Positions 1 through 7,830 are shown, numbered from the stretch's first letter. The stretch is DNA of 64,000 nt from Salipiger bermudensis (GCF_019801965.1 NZ_JAHVIA010000005.1:62001-126000); one strand, 5' to 3'. Notes: generated from the sequence alone by a model not told the origin. Numbers and translations: made by a program.

Positions 1-9
1 GCGGCTCAT
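1..9 (-). CDS. Start of a further gene of the left-edge operon (partial)
   Basis: Only the first three codons (Met-Ser-Arg) fall in the window. The ATG at 7-9 overlaps the TGA stop of the CMD-like gene at 6-8 as an ATGA junction, the same coupling used by the other genes of this operon. Nothing can be said about the product; the value of the entry is that the operon does not end at the window edge. Confidence 0.45.
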
Positions 10-488
10 GCGGCGGCCCCTTTCATCAGGCGCAGCCCGGCGACCACGCGCAGCTGGTAGGCCACGAAGGCCACCAGCTCGCAGAGGCGCACGATATCGG
101 CGTCATCGACGCCCGCGGCCTGCAGCTTGGAGATGTCTTCGGCGAGGATATCACGGGTGTGGTTCGCCGCCTTGTCGGCGAAGGCCACCACATGCGCGAG
201 ACCCTCTTCCTCGCCGTCCTGCGAGGGATCGGCCAGACCGGCCATGTCGCCCGCGCCCGCGAGGTAGCGCTCGGCGAGATCGTTCTCGCCCGCCTCGTTG
301 GCGATCCGCGCCGCCAGCGCCGCGCGCAGCGCGTGCGGGAAAGCGCCCGCATCCTTCGGCGTCAGGACGGCGTCCTCGGCGGCCTGCGTGGCCTCGATGA
401 TGTTGGCGCGGGTCTCTGCCGCAGCGCCCGGGGCGCTGCCCGCGGTGATGCCCGCGGCGCTCAGTGTCGTGGTGTCGAAGATGGTCAT
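6..488 (-). CDS. Carboxymuconolactone decarboxylase-like (AhpD-fold) protein
   Basis: A 160-residue protein of the CMD/AhpD-like superfamily. The C-terminal third (about residues 115-155) has the typical helical pattern ending in AFVAYQLRVVAGL. No CxxC redox pair is present, so a peroxidase role like that of AhpD is unlikely. The start is taken at 488 because this ATG overlaps the stop of the upstream flavin monooxygenase gene (ATGA, 485-488); a longer frame to 533 would run far into that gene. It is the fourth gene of a coupled operon (aminotransferase, MFS, monooxygenase, CMD). CMD-like proteins lacking CxxC often sit with flavin monooxygenases, suggesting a shared catabolic or detoxifying step. 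Substrate unknown. Confidence 0.8.
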   Translation of the reverse strand: MTIFDTTTLSAAGITAGSAPGAAAETRANIIEATQAAEDAVLTPKDAGAFPHALRAALAARIANEAGENDLAERYLAGAGDMAGLADPSQDGEEEGLAHVVAFADKAANHTRDILAEDISKLQAAGVDDADIVRLCELVAFVAYQLRVVAGLRLMKGAAA

Positions 489-1948
489 GCCACCTGCCCT
501 TCCTTTGCCGGTGTCAGTTCGCTCGGCTGCCATTCGCTGCCGTCGAGCTCAGGCGTTTCATAGTCCAGCATCGCCTGCCAGTGGGTTTCCAGATCCTCGG
601 CATAGAGCGTGGCCGCCATGGCCTTGGCCAGCCAGGCCGCGCCCTCCGAGACGCCGGGGATGTCGCCGCTCACCTTGCCGAGGCTGGCGGAGGCCCCGTA
701 GTTGAAGCAATAGACCTTGCTGAGCCACGGCACCTCGCCCGGCACCTTCTCGCGGAAGGTGAAATCGGGGTTGAGATAGGGGAAGCGGCCGAGATCGGCC
801 TGCTTCTCGTCCTCGGGCGGGGTGTAGACGTCTTCCCAGAGCAGGATCTTGCCCGCCACCTCGCCAAACTCGGTGCGCGCCATCGGGTCGATGGTGAAGC
901 CGGTGCCGAGGATGACGAAGTCGGCAACGTAGGAGGTGCCGTCGGCAAACATCACCTCGACCTCGTCGCCGCGCTCCTCGATGCGGGTGGTGGCCTTGCC
1001 GAAGTGGAAATAAGCGTTCGGATGGCGGCTCACCCGCAGGGTCGAGCCATGCGGCGGCGGCGTCTGGGTGGTGAAGCTGTATTGCATGAAGCGCCAGCGC
1101 CATTCGTCGGGCAGTTCGGAGAAGCCGGCGGTGAAGCCGTAGCTGCCGATGCCCATCATCTTGTTGATCGTCGGCATCTCCTTGCGCCGGATCAGGTGGC
1201 GGACCTCGCCCGCGCCGTGCTCGAGCGCCTCGGCGGCGTTGTCGACCGCCGACGCGCCAACGCCGATCACCGCCACGCGCTTGCCCTTGAGGGCGTCGAA
1301 ATCGATCTCGTCGGCGCTGTGCGCCCAGAAGCGGCGCGGCAGATCCTTGATGAAGCCCGGGATGTTGGGCCCGCCGGTGCCGTCACGGCCCGTGGCAAAG
1401 ACCAGCTTGCGGGTCAGGATCGTGCCCTCCGCCGCGCCCGACACGGTGAGCCGCAGCAGATCGCCCTCGGGCTCGACCTTGTCGACCGAGACGCCGTTTT
1501 CCACCGGCACGTTCAGTGCCTTGCGATACCAGCGCAGGTACTCCATCCACATCGGCCGCGGGATCTTGTCCATCGCCTCCCAGGCCTCGCGGCCGTGCTG
1601 GGCGCGATACCACGCCTGGAAGGTCAGCGCGCCGTGGCCGAAAGCCGGGCCGGTCAGCGTCTTGGGCGAGCGCAGTGTCTCCATGCGGGCATAGTTGAGC
1701 CACGGCCCCTCGAGCCCCGCCGGGTTGCGGTCGAGCACGCGGATGTTCTGCACGCCGCCGGTGGTCAGGCCGAGCCAGGCCACCATGCCGCACATGCCGC
1801 CGCCGATGATCACGACATCGCTCACGCCCTCCTGCGCCGGCACCCAGTCCTTGCCGGGGTAACACAGGAATTCGAGATCCTCGCGGAGACGGGCTTCCAG
1901 CACATCCAGGCCCTGAGCGTCGATCGGAGAGCGGTCATTCGTTTGCAT
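485..1948 (-). CDS. FAD/NAD(P)-binding monooxygenase-like oxidoreductase
   Basis: A 487-residue flavoprotein. Residues about 45-60 give a dinucleotide-binding glycine motif (VVIIGGGMCGMVAW, FAD), and a second (VAVIGVGASAVDNA) lies near residue 220 for NAD(P)H, the two-Rossmann layout of flavin-containing and Baeyer-Villiger monooxygenases. I do not see a clear FxGxxxHxxxY/F fingerprint, so the reaction type is open. The start at 1948 is preferred over ATG 1957: an AGGA Shine-Dalgarno lies 8 nt before it and the earlier ATG overlaps that site. It follows the MFS gene by 39 bp and overlaps the CMD-like gene by 4 bp, so it should be co-transcribed with both. Confidence 0.85.
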   Translation of the reverse strand: MQTNDRSPIDAQGLDVLEARLREDLEFLCYPGKDWVPAQEGVSDVVIIGGGMCGMVAWLGLTTGGVQNIRVLDRNPAGLEGPWLNYARMETLRSPKTLTGPAFGHGALTFQAWYRAQHGREAWEAMDKIPRPMWMEYLRWYRKALNVPVENGVSVDKVEPEGDLLRLTVSGAAEGTILTRKLVFATGRDGTGGPNIPGFIKDLPRRFWAHSADEIDFDALKGKRVAVIGVGASAVDNAAEALEHGAGEVRHLIRRKEMPTINKMMGIGSYGFTAGFSELPDEWRWRFMQYSFTTQTPPPHGSTLRVSRHPNAYFHFGKATTRIEERGDEVEVMFADGTSYVADFVILGTGFTIDPMARTEFGEVAGKILLWEDVYTPPEDEKQADLGRFPYLNPDFTFREKVPGEVPWLSKVYCFNYGASASLGKVSGDIPGVSEGAAWLAKAMAATLYAEDLETHWQAMLDYETPELDGSEWQPSELTPAKEGQVA

Positions 1949-1987
1949 ACGAATCATCCTAGTAGAAAAAGGTGTTTCGGTTCAGCA

Positions 1988-3325
1988 TCAATTCGGCGTT
2001 TCGGCCCAATTCGGATGCAGATCGTCGATGTAGTAGGCGTGGGCATGCGCGTGGCCGTTCCCCTGGCCCGGGTGAGAGCGCAGATGCGGGTGATCTGCGG
2101 GAAGCTCGGGATGGCTGTGGGTCCGCTCGAGCGGGTCATGCGCCGGCCAGACGCGGGTCGCGACGAGCGCCACCACGGCCCCCAGCAGCGCCAGCACGAG
2201 CAGCGCGTGCTCGAGCCCGGCGACGCTGGCGAGCCAGCCCGCCAGCGGATAGGCGATGAGCCAGCCGGCATGGCTGAGCGAGAACTGCGCGGCAAAGACC
2301 GCGGCGCGGTCTTCGCGGGCGGCGGAGCGCGTGATGACCAGCCCGCCAGGCGTCAGCACCAGCGACGAGGCCAGCCCGAAGCCCGCCCAGATCGGCAGAA
2401 GCAGCGCCAGCGGCGGCTGCGGCAGCAGCGCGAAGCCCGCCGCCAGCGCCGCGAAGGCGAGCACGCCCGCCAGCATGGCGCTGCGCTCTTCAATGCGGCG
2501 CAGCAGGCGCGGCACGGTGATCGCGCCAAGCGCCGCCCCGAGCCCGTAGCCCGCCATCAGCACCGGGTAGAGCCCGTCGGCATCGCCAAGCCGCGCGCCG
2601 GCATAGACCACGGTGTTGACCAGCACCCAGGCCATCACCAGCGACAGCGCGAGGTTCAGCAGGAACAGCCCGCGCAGCCGCGGCGTGCGGGCGTAGATCT
2701 TCATGCCCCGGAAGGCGCGCTGCAGGAACGGCCCCTTGCGGGTGACGTGTCCGCGCTCGGGAAAGGCGGTTGCGAGCAGAAAGCCCACGGAGCCCACGAA
2801 GGCCAGCGCGGCGCAGAGAAACAGCGCCTCCGGGGCGACGATCTTCAGCACGACGGCGGCGATCACCGGGCTCAGCACCGATTCCAGCGTGTAGGCGATG
2901 CGCGACCAGGCCAGCGCCTTGGTATAGCTCTCTTCCTCGGGCAGCACGTCGGGGATCACCGACTGGAACAGCGGCGTGAAGCCCGAGGCCAGCACGAAGA
3001 AGACGAAGGCCAGCGCCGCGATCTCCCAGGTCTGGGTGACGAAGAACATCGGCAAAAGCAGCAGCATGCGGCCGAAATCCAGCAGCACCATCGCCCGCTT
3101 GCGCGGCAGATGCGCCAGCACGCTCTCGGCGAAGGGCGCGAGCCCGACATAGGCCACCATCTTCAGCGCCAAGAGCAGCCCGAGGATCTTGCCGCCCGCG
3201 TCAAGCCCGCCGATGCGGTAGGCCGCCAGCGACAGCGCCACGGTCAGCAGCCCCACCGCCAGCAGCGAACAGACCTGCGCCGCGAACAGCGTGCGGAAGG
3301 ATCGGTTGGCAAGCGGGCTGGTCAC
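1988..3325 (-). CDS. MFS transporter with histidine-rich C-terminal tail
   Basis: A 445-residue inner-membrane protein with about 12 predicted hydrophobic segments, in the enterobactin-exporter-like (DHA3-type) branch of the major facilitator superfamily by general look. It starts MTSPLANRSF and overlaps the upstream aminotransferase gene by 4 bp (ATGA, 3322-3325), so translation is coupled. The last 45 or so residues are hydrophilic and rich in His (HSHPELPADHPHLRSHP, then GHAHAHAYY), unusual for the family and suggestive of metal binding or of a metal-dependent export role. The substrate is probably the precursor or product of the adjacent enzymes, but that is inference. Confidence 0.85.
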   Translation of the reverse strand: MTSPLANRSFRTLFAAQVCSLLAVGLLTVALSLAAYRIGGLDAGGKILGLLLALKMVAYVGLAPFAESVLAHLPRKRAMVLLDFGRMLLLLPMFFVTQTWEIAALAFVFFVLASGFTPLFQSVIPDVLPEEESYTKALAWSRIAYTLESVLSPVIAAVVLKIVAPEALFLCAALAFVGSVGFLLATAFPERGHVTRKGPFLQRAFRGMKIYARTPRLRGLFLLNLALSLVMAWVLVNTVVYAGARLGDADGLYPVLMAGYGLGAALGAITVPRLLRRIEERSAMLAGVLAFAALAAGFALLPQPPLALLLPIWAGFGLASSLVLTPGGLVITRSAAREDRAAVFAAQFSLSHAGWLIAYPLAGWLASVAGLEHALLVLALLGAVVALVATRVWPAHDPLERTHSHPELPADHPHLRSHPGQGNGHAHAHAYYIDDLHPNWAETPN

Positions 3326-4782
3326 GAGGCGAGGCTCTCCGGTGTTTCGAGAACGGGGGCAAAGCGGGCGGTTGTTTCGTCCGCACGATATTGTGGCAGG
3401 TATTCTGACGCTTTCCGCGCCAGAATGTCCACCGCCTCCACGATCATAGCAGCTTTGTCATCGCTCATCAGCGCCGAGAAATTGAGCCGCACCCAGCCGG
3501 GCTTGGCGAGTTCCTCGCCGCGGTCGATGGCGGCGAACATGGCCTCCGATTCGCCCTCCGAGAGCCGCAGCAGCCGATGCGCGTAGGAGCCGGCGCAGGC
3601 GCAGCCGCCGCGGGCCTGGATGCCGTAGACGTCGCTCAGGAGGCGGGTGAAGAACTGGTGATGCACCAGCCCGCCTTGCCCGTCGCGGATGCGGAAGGAG
3701 AAGATCGGCAGCGCCGCCGGCCCGTCGAGACCGAGGAGCTCGATCTGCGGGTTCTTGCGCCAGACCGCCTCGGCGCGGGCGCGCAACCAGGCTTGGCGCT
3801 GGTCAAGCCAGTCCTGCCCGAGCGCCTCCTTGACCATCAGTGCCAGAGCGGCGCGGATATCACCCACCACGTTGGGCGTGCCGCCCTCTTCGCGGCTCGA
3901 GAGGCTGCCAGAATAGCGGTGTCCCCAAGGGGACACGAAACTCACCGTGCCGCCTCCGGGCAGCGTCGGGGTTTCGCGCCGGGCCACCGCACCGCGCAGC
4001 ACCAGCACGCCGGAGCCGCCGGGGCCGCCCGGAAACTTGTGCGTCGAGAACACGATGGCGTCTTTCTCGGCATCGCTCCCGGCCGCCATGTCCATGCGGA
4101 CATACGGCCCGCCGGCACCGAAATCCCAGAACGCCAGCGCGCCGTGCGCCTTCAGCGTGCGGGTGACCGCGTCGGTGTCGGTGAGGATGCCGGTGACGTT
4201 GGACACCGCCGAAAAGCTGCCGACGATCAGCTCGGCGCCATGCGCCTCCAGCAGCGCGGCGGTGAGCGCGCCCATGTCGGGACCACCCTGCGGCGCTTCC
4301 GGGATCTCGATCACTTCGGCGCCGCTCTCGCGCCACGGCAGCAGGTTGGAATGGTGCTCATACGGTCCGATCAGAACCACGGCGCGGCCGCCCGTGGCCA
4401 GAAGGCCGGGAATGTCGAGCAGGCCCACCAGCCGGTTGATCCCGGCGGTGCTGCCGGAGCCGGTAAACACCACGCTCATATCCTCGCCCGCGCCGGTGAT
4501 GCGGGCGATCTCGGCCCGGGCGGCCTCGCGCAGCTGCGTGGTGAAGGCGCCGCAGAACGAGGCCTGCGTATGGCTGTTGGCGTAATAGGGCAGCACCCGG
4601 TCGCGGATGAAATCCTCGACCTGCGCCAGCGCCCGCCCGGAGGCGACATAATCAGCGTAGATCAAGGGCTTGGGACCATAAGGGCCGTCGATCTCCACGC
4701 CGTCTCCGATCAGGCCGCCACGCAGCCAACTGGCCAGGTCCGGGCGTTTGAGCGAGCGGGCGAAATCGTCGAGGGGGGACAT
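3322..4782 (-). CDS. Class V aminotransferase / cysteine-desulfurase-like PLP enzyme
   Basis: A 486-residue fold-type I PLP enzyme. The Schiff-base lysine lies in the motif FSTHKFPGGPGG; upstream are the substrate and phosphate contacts typical of class V enzymes (FTGSGSTAGINRLVG). A Cys-rich RGGCACAG segment near the C-terminus resembles the active-site loop of NifS/SufS-like desulfurases, so cysteine desulfurase, selenocysteine lyase and epimerase-type reactions are all possible. The start at 4782 has GGATC six bases upstream; the longer frame to 4818 adds 13 residues without a site. First gene of the minus-strand operon, divergent from an Lrp-family regulator 113 bp away, which suggests an amino-acid substrate. 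Confidence 0.85.
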   Translation of the reverse strand: MSPLDDFARSLKRPDLASWLRGGLIGDGVEIDGPYGPKPLIYADYVASGRALAQVEDFIRDRVLPYYANSHTQASFCGAFTTQLREAARAEIARITGAGEDMSVVFTGSGSTAGINRLVGLLDIPGLLATGGRAVVLIGPYEHHSNLLPWRESGAEVIEIPEAPQGGPDMGALTAALLEAHGAELIVGSFSAVSNVTGILTDTDAVTRTLKAHGALAFWDFGAGGPYVRMDMAAGSDAEKDAIVFSTHKFPGGPGGSGVLVLRGAVARRETPTLPGGGTVSFVSPWGHRYSGSLSSREEGGTPNVVGDIRAALALMVKEALGQDWLDQRQAWLRARAEAVWRKNPQIELLGLDGPAALPIFSFRIRDGQGGLVHHQFFTRLLSDVYGIQARGGCACAGSYAHRLLRLSEGESEAMFAAIDRGEELAKPGWVRLNFSALMSDDKAAMIVEAVDILARKASEYLPQYRADETTARFAPVLETPESLAS

Positions 4783-4837
4783 GAAGGATCCGTATCGTTT
4801 CGTGAGGCGTTGATGCAAAGCATGTCACGCATAACGG

Positions 4838-4888
4838 AAAATTCTTCACATATTTACACCTTCCAAACGCCAATATTCTATCATATGA
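4838..4888. promoter_or_regulatory. AT-rich divergent control region of the Lrp gene and its neighbour operon
   Basis: In otherwise GC-rich DNA this 50-bp stretch between the two divergent genes is strongly AT-rich (for example ATTCTTCACATATTTACA and AATATTCTATCATATG). AT-rich, degenerate sites between a divergent lrp-type gene and its target are characteristic of Lrp/AsnC autoregulation. TATTCT or TATCAT just before the Lrp start could be a -10. No exact operator is claimed. Confidence 0.35.
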
Positions 4889-4895
4889 ACGACGA

Positions 4896-5357
4896 ATGGA
4901 CCTTAAACTCGATCATCTTGACTACCGCATCCTAGAAGAGCTCCAGCGTGATGCCTCGCAGTCGCAGCGCGCGCTCAGCGAACGAGTCGGCCTGTCGCAA
5001 AACGCCTGTTGGCGGCGGCTCAAGGCGCTCGATGCCGCAGGCGTCATCCGCAACCACACCGTGGTTCTCGACCGCAACCAGCTCGGCGCTGGGCTGGTGG
5101 TTTTCGTGATGATCAAGACGCGGCACCACTCGGCGAGCTGGCTCAAGCGCTTCCGCACCCATGTCTCCTCGATCCCCGACGTGATCGACTTCTTCCGCAT
5201 CGGCGGCGAGTACGATTACCTGCTCAAGATCATCACCCGCGACATGGCCAGCTATGACGAGGTCTACAAGCGCCTGATCGAGGAGGTCGAGCTCGAGACG
5301 GTGACCTCCTATTTCGCCATGGAGGCGATCGAGGAGCAGCGCCCGATCCCGATGTGA
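4896..5357 (+). CDS. Lrp/AsnC family transcriptional regulator
   Basis: A 153-residue regulator of usual Lrp length. The N-terminal winged HTH occupies residues about 6-60 (LDYRILEELQRDASQSQRAL, then LSQNACWRRLKALDAAGVI); the C-terminal RAM ligand-binding domain follows (IPDVIDFFRIGGEYDYLLKI is its typical core). It is divergent from the aminotransferase-MFS-monooxygenase-CMD operon, so it probably senses an amino acid or derivative and controls that operon and itself. No Shine-Dalgarno is visible: the ATG at 4896 follows ATGAACGACGA, and an out-of-frame ATG lies at 4885, so the message may be leaderless or weakly initiated. Confidence 0.92.
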   Translation: MDLKLDHLDYRILEELQRDASQSQRALSERVGLSQNACWRRLKALDAAGVIRNHTVVLDRNQLGAGLVVFVMIKTRHHSASWLKRFRTHVSSIPDVIDFFRIGGEYDYLLKIITRDMASYDEVYKRLIEEVELETVTSYFAMEAIEEQRPIPM

Positions 5358-5614
5358 CGGGCGGGCAAAGCGGCTCTTCCCTCTCAGAACAGGCCGTTCT
5401 CCCCTCTCAAAACCGGCCGTCAGGGCGCGCGAATACGCCGCCCCGCCCCCGGCGCCCTGCAAAACTCACGCAGGCAAGGCACTGAGATTATTCACCCTTT
5501 CCGGGAAATGTTAAAAACTTTCACATCACCCCTTGATAGCGCCGGTCACAATCCCGATCTGATGTAATGTGAAAGACATTCACATTCCGTAACGAGAGAC
5601 AAAGGACACCGCAC
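5358..5614. other. Intergenic region between the Lrp gene and the DUF2852 gene
   Basis: No ORF seen. It contains an imperfect direct repeat of about 22 bp (5379-5400 and 5402-5423, each CCCTCTCA plus A-rich plus GGCCGT), then a GC-rich stretch, then an AT-rich promoter-like stretch from about 5485 that ends in the inverted repeat at 5567-5585. Confidence 0.5.
5567..5585. promoter_or_regulatory. Inverted repeat ATGTGAA-N5-TTCACAT upstream of DUF2852 gene
   Basis: A perfect 7-bp inverted repeat with a 5-bp spacer ends 29 bp before the DUF2852 start. A further half-site-like TTTCACAT lies at about 5519. Position and symmetry suggest a dimeric regulator acting on the DUF2852 promoter. The half-sites resemble CRP/FNR halves (TGTGA/TCACA), but their spacing is 7 rather than 6, so the identity of the protein is open. 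Confidence 0.5.
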
Positions 5615-6061
5615 ATGAACGCCGCAGCGCAGTATCAAGCCCGCCCCGCCAATCCCGGCTGGCTGAAACGCGCCGAGGCCTGGCTCGACGAGCGCGGCAG
5701 ACCCGCCTGGATCGTGGCCATGGTACTTGGCTTCATCTTCTTCTGGCCCATCGGCCTCGCCCTTCTTGCCTACATGATCTGGAGCAAACGCATGTTTGGA
5801 AAATCCTGCCGTCACCGCAGCAACAGCAGCACCAACGCCTACCGTCAGGGCTTCAACGCCATGCGCCCCTCGGGCAACGCCGCCTTCGATGCCTACAAGA
5901 TGGACACGCTGCGCCGGCTCGAGGACGAGCAGAAGAACTTCGAGGAGTTCCTGCAGCGCCTGCGCGAGGCCCGCGACAAGGCCGAGTTCGACCAGTTCAT
6001 GGACGAGCGCAGCCGCACCGCCCGCGAGGTGGAAGACGAAGACCGCAAAGAGGACGCGTAA
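5615..6061 (+). CDS. DUF2852 domain membrane protein
   Basis: A 148-residue protein with one clear hydrophobic segment (about residues 32-55, IVAMVLGFIFFWPIGLALLA) followed by a charged, helical cytoplasmic tail rich in Glu, Arg and Asp. The length and the WPIGLALLAYMIW signature fit DUF2852, a family of unknown function frequent in alphaproteobacteria. It is preceded by a strong inverted repeat (5567-5585) and followed by a stable hairpin (6071-6095), so it is probably a monocistronic, regulated gene. The tail (about residues 90-145) looks coiled-coil forming. Function unknown; envelope stress has been suggested for relatives, but nothing here proves it. Confidence 0.88.
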   Translation: MNAAAQYQARPANPGWLKRAEAWLDERGRPAWIVAMVLGFIFFWPIGLALLAYMIWSKRMFGKSCRHRSNSSTNAYRQGFNAMRPSGNAAFDAYKMDTLRRLEDEQKNFEEFLQRLREARDKAEFDQFMDERSRTAREVEDEDRKEDA

Positions 6062-6070
6062 GCGCCTCCC

Positions 6071-6229
6071 CCATGGCCCCGAGTTGGGGCCATGGTCTAT
6101 CGTTCCCCAAGGCCGTCCCCCGCAGCGGGGCCATGGTCTATCGTTTCCCAAGGCCGTCCCCGAGCAACGGGAGTATGGTCTGCCATCCGCCGAGAGACCC
6201 GCCCCATCACGGGGCCAAGGTCTGACATC
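6071..6229. repeat. Tandem hairpin-forming repeat, 41-bp period
   Basis: Two nearly identical 35-bp copies (6086-6120 and 6127-6161, one mismatch) start GGGGCCATGGTCTATCG and end AAGGCCGTCCCC, period 41 bp. Degenerate third and fourth copies lie around 6167-6205 and 6211-6229. The first copy pairs with the preceding CCATGGCCCC (6071-6080) to give a perfect 10-bp stem with a 5-nt loop, likely terminating the DUF2852 transcript. Other copies keep a CCCC-N5-GGGG pairing, so each unit can fold. Confidence 0.75.
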
Positions 6230-6261
6230 ATACCAGAGAGACAGTTCCAGAGACCCGATCC

Positions 6262-6720
6262 GTGACCCAGATGTATACCGACGCCCCCTATTCCCAGCTG
6301 CCCGACCCGGTGCGCCAGAGCGCGTTCTACGACAGTGTCGCGATCAAGCGCGGCCTCGCCTGGGTCATCGACACGATCATCGTCGCCTTCTTCGTGCTGC
6401 TGGCGCTGGTCTTCACCGCCTTCCTCGGCGCCTTCGTGTTCTTCGCGCTCTGGATGGTGGTGAGCTTTGCCTACCGCGTGCTGACCATCGCCGGCGGCTC
6501 CGCGACCTGGGGCATGCGCATGATGGCGATCGAGTTCCGCGACTGGCGCGGCCAGCGGCTCGATTTCATGCAGGCGCTGCTGCACACGCTGGGCTATGCC
6601 GTCTCGGTCTCCATCGCGCCGCTGCAGCTGATCTCGATCGTTTGCATGTTTGCCACCGAGCGTGGCCAGGGCCTGACCGACATGGTCCTGGGGACGGTCG
6701 CGCTCAACAAGCGGGCATAA
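6262..6720 (+). CDS. RDD family membrane protein
   Basis: A 152-residue inner-membrane protein. The Arg-Asp-Asp signature appears as KRGLAWVIDTIIVAFFVLL (about residues 30-48), followed by a second membrane segment and a GGSATWGMRMMAIEFRDWRG motif that is typical of the family. Start is GTG at 6262 (or ATG 6271, giving three residues fewer); neither has a strong Shine-Dalgarno. RDD proteins are poorly defined; some act in Na+/H+ transport or membrane assembly. It lies alone between the tandem repeat and a perfect-stem terminator. Confidence 0.88.
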   Translation: MTQMYTDAPYSQLPDPVRQSAFYDSVAIKRGLAWVIDTIIVAFFVLLALVFTAFLGAFVFFALWMVVSFAYRVLTIAGGSATWGMRMMAIEFRDWRGQRLDFMQALLHTLGYAVSVSIAPLQLISIVCMFATERGQGLTDMVLGTVALNKRA

Positions 6721-6740
6721 GGAGCTGCGCTCAACAAGCG
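6700..6740. repeat. 14-bp direct repeat across the RDD stop codon
   Basis: GCGCTCAACAAGCG occurs inside the last codons of the RDD gene (6700-6713) and again just after its stop (6727-6740), 27 bp apart. It looks like a small duplication of the gene end. Confidence 0.6.
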
Positions 6741-6762
6741 CCTGCCCCTGTCCCTTCCGAAG

Positions 6763-6789
6763 CGCCCGGCGGTCTCCGCCGGGCGTCTT
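6763..6789 (+). terminator. Intrinsic terminator after the RDD gene
   Basis: CGCCCGGCGG (6763-6772), loop TCT, CCGCCGGGCG (6776-6785), a perfect 10-bp stem followed by TCTT. The T tract is short, so efficiency is uncertain. Confidence 0.6.
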
Positions 6790-6888
6790 GCGTTGCGGCG
6801 CCTTCCCGCGCGGGACCGACCGTCGCGCCCCGCGTTCGCCCCGGAGCCAGGCGAGATCAAAGCCCCGCGACCCACCTTTTTCGGGGGC

Positions 6889-6917
6889 TTGGCGGGTCGA
6901 GAATTCGTTGCTAGGTT
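6889..6917 (+). promoter_or_regulatory. Candidate sigma-70-type promoter of bpt
   Basis: TTGGCG (6889-6894), a 17-bp spacer and TAGGTT (6912-6917) lie about 30 bp before the bpt start. The boxes are only partial matches. Confidence 0.35.
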
Positions 6918-6944
6918 TTTCGAGGATCTCCAGACAGGACCTTC

Positions 6945-7757
6945 ATGCGCCACTCCCTGCCCCTCGCGCCGCAATTCTATGTGACGGCCCCCCAGCCCTG
7001 CCCGTATCTGCCGGGCCGGATGGAGCGGAAGCTGTTCACCGCGCTGCAGGGAGACAGTGCCGAGAAGCTCAATGACAGCCTGTCGAAGCAGGGCTTCCGG
7101 CGCTCGCAGAACGTGCTCTACCGACCGTCCTGCTCGGATTGCTCGGCCTGTCTTTCCGCCCGCATCGACGTGCGCCGCTTTTCGCCCTCGAAGAGCCAGC
7201 GCCGGGCGCTCAAGCGCAACGCCAACCTGGCGCGGCGCGCCTCGAGCCCCTGGGCCACGGAAGAGCAGTTCTCGCTGTTCCGCCGCTATCTCGACACCCG
7301 CCACGCCGACGGCGGCATGGCGGACATGGACATCTTCGAGTTCGCCGCGATGATCGAGGAAACCCCGATCCGCTCGCGCGTGGTCGAGTATAGCGACATC
7401 GCCAGCGGCGACCTGAAGGCGGTGTGCCTGACGGATGTGCTCGATGACGGGGTGTCGATGGTCTACTCGTTCTACGAGCCCGAGCTGGCGCGCCAGAGCC
7501 TCGGCACGTGGATGATCCTCGACCATGTCGAAATCGCACGCGAGGCCGGGCTTCCTTACGTCTACCTCGGCTACTGGGTGCCCGGCAGCCCCAAGATGGG
7601 CTACAAGGCGCAGTTCGACTCGCTCGAGGTCTATCGCCGCGGCCGCTGGGAGCCGATGCTCGATACCCGCGATTACGACGAGGAGCGCCACCCGCTCTCC
7701 ACCGATCCGATCGCCGAGCAGGTCGCCAATATCTCGCTGCCCGACAGCCGCAGCTGA
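6945..7757 (+). CDS. bpt: Aspartate/glutamate leucyltransferase (N-end rule)
   Basis: A 270-residue member of the arginyl/leucyl-tRNA-protein transferase family. It transfers leucine from Leu-tRNA to proteins beginning with Asp or Glu, creating a ClpS/ClpAP degron in the cytosol. Signatures seen: [13 protein letters not shown] near residue 20, a cysteine-rich [15 protein letters not shown] segment near residues 62-76, and [15 protein letters not shown] near the C-terminus, all diagnostic. Length matches bacterial Bpt (about 240-275). It stands alone, convergent with the pqi operon. The assignment to leucyl rather than arginyl transfer follows what is known of bacterial Bpt, not a residue seen here. 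Confidence 0.93.
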   Translation: MRHSLPLAPQFYVTAPQPCPYLPGRMERKLFTALQGDSAEKLNDSLSKQGFRRSQNVLYRPSCSDCSACLSARIDVRRFSPSKSQRRALKRNANLARRASSPWATEEQFSLFRRYLDTRHADGGMADMDIFEFAAMIEETPIRSRVVEYSDIASGDLKAVCLTDVLDDGVSMVYSFYEPELARQSLGTWMILDHVEIAREAGLPYVYLGYWVPGSPKMGYKAQFDSLEVYRRGRWEPMLDTRDYDEERHPLSTDPIAEQVANISLPDSRS

Positions 7758-7773
7758 TCCTTCCCCCTCAATG

Positions 7774-7805
7774 AAAAACGGCGCCGGGCTGTTTGCCCGA
7801 CGCCG
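7774..7805 (-). terminator. Intrinsic terminator of the pqi operon
   Basis: Arms 7779-7789 and 7795-7805 form an 11-bp stem with one C-A mismatch and a TGTTT loop. On the minus strand it is followed directly by five Ts (7778-7774), a good Rho-independent terminator 26 bp after the pqiC stop. It may also act weakly on bpt from the other side. Confidence 0.8.
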
Positions 7806-7830
7806 CTCCTGTCTGCGGAGGCCCCGCGCC

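Noticed and set aside
464-3586. Very long open frame on the plus strand (over 1000 codons), and similar long frames at 8267-10864, 21767-24469 and 45899-48583
   Set aside because: They run antisense to well-supported genes in GC-rich DNA, are rich in Arg, His and Gly, and match no family; they are codon-bias shadows.
5567-5585. CRP/FNR binding site
   Set aside because: TGTGA and TCACA are separated by 7 bases, not 6, so the standard spacing is not met; kept only as an unassigned inverted repeat.
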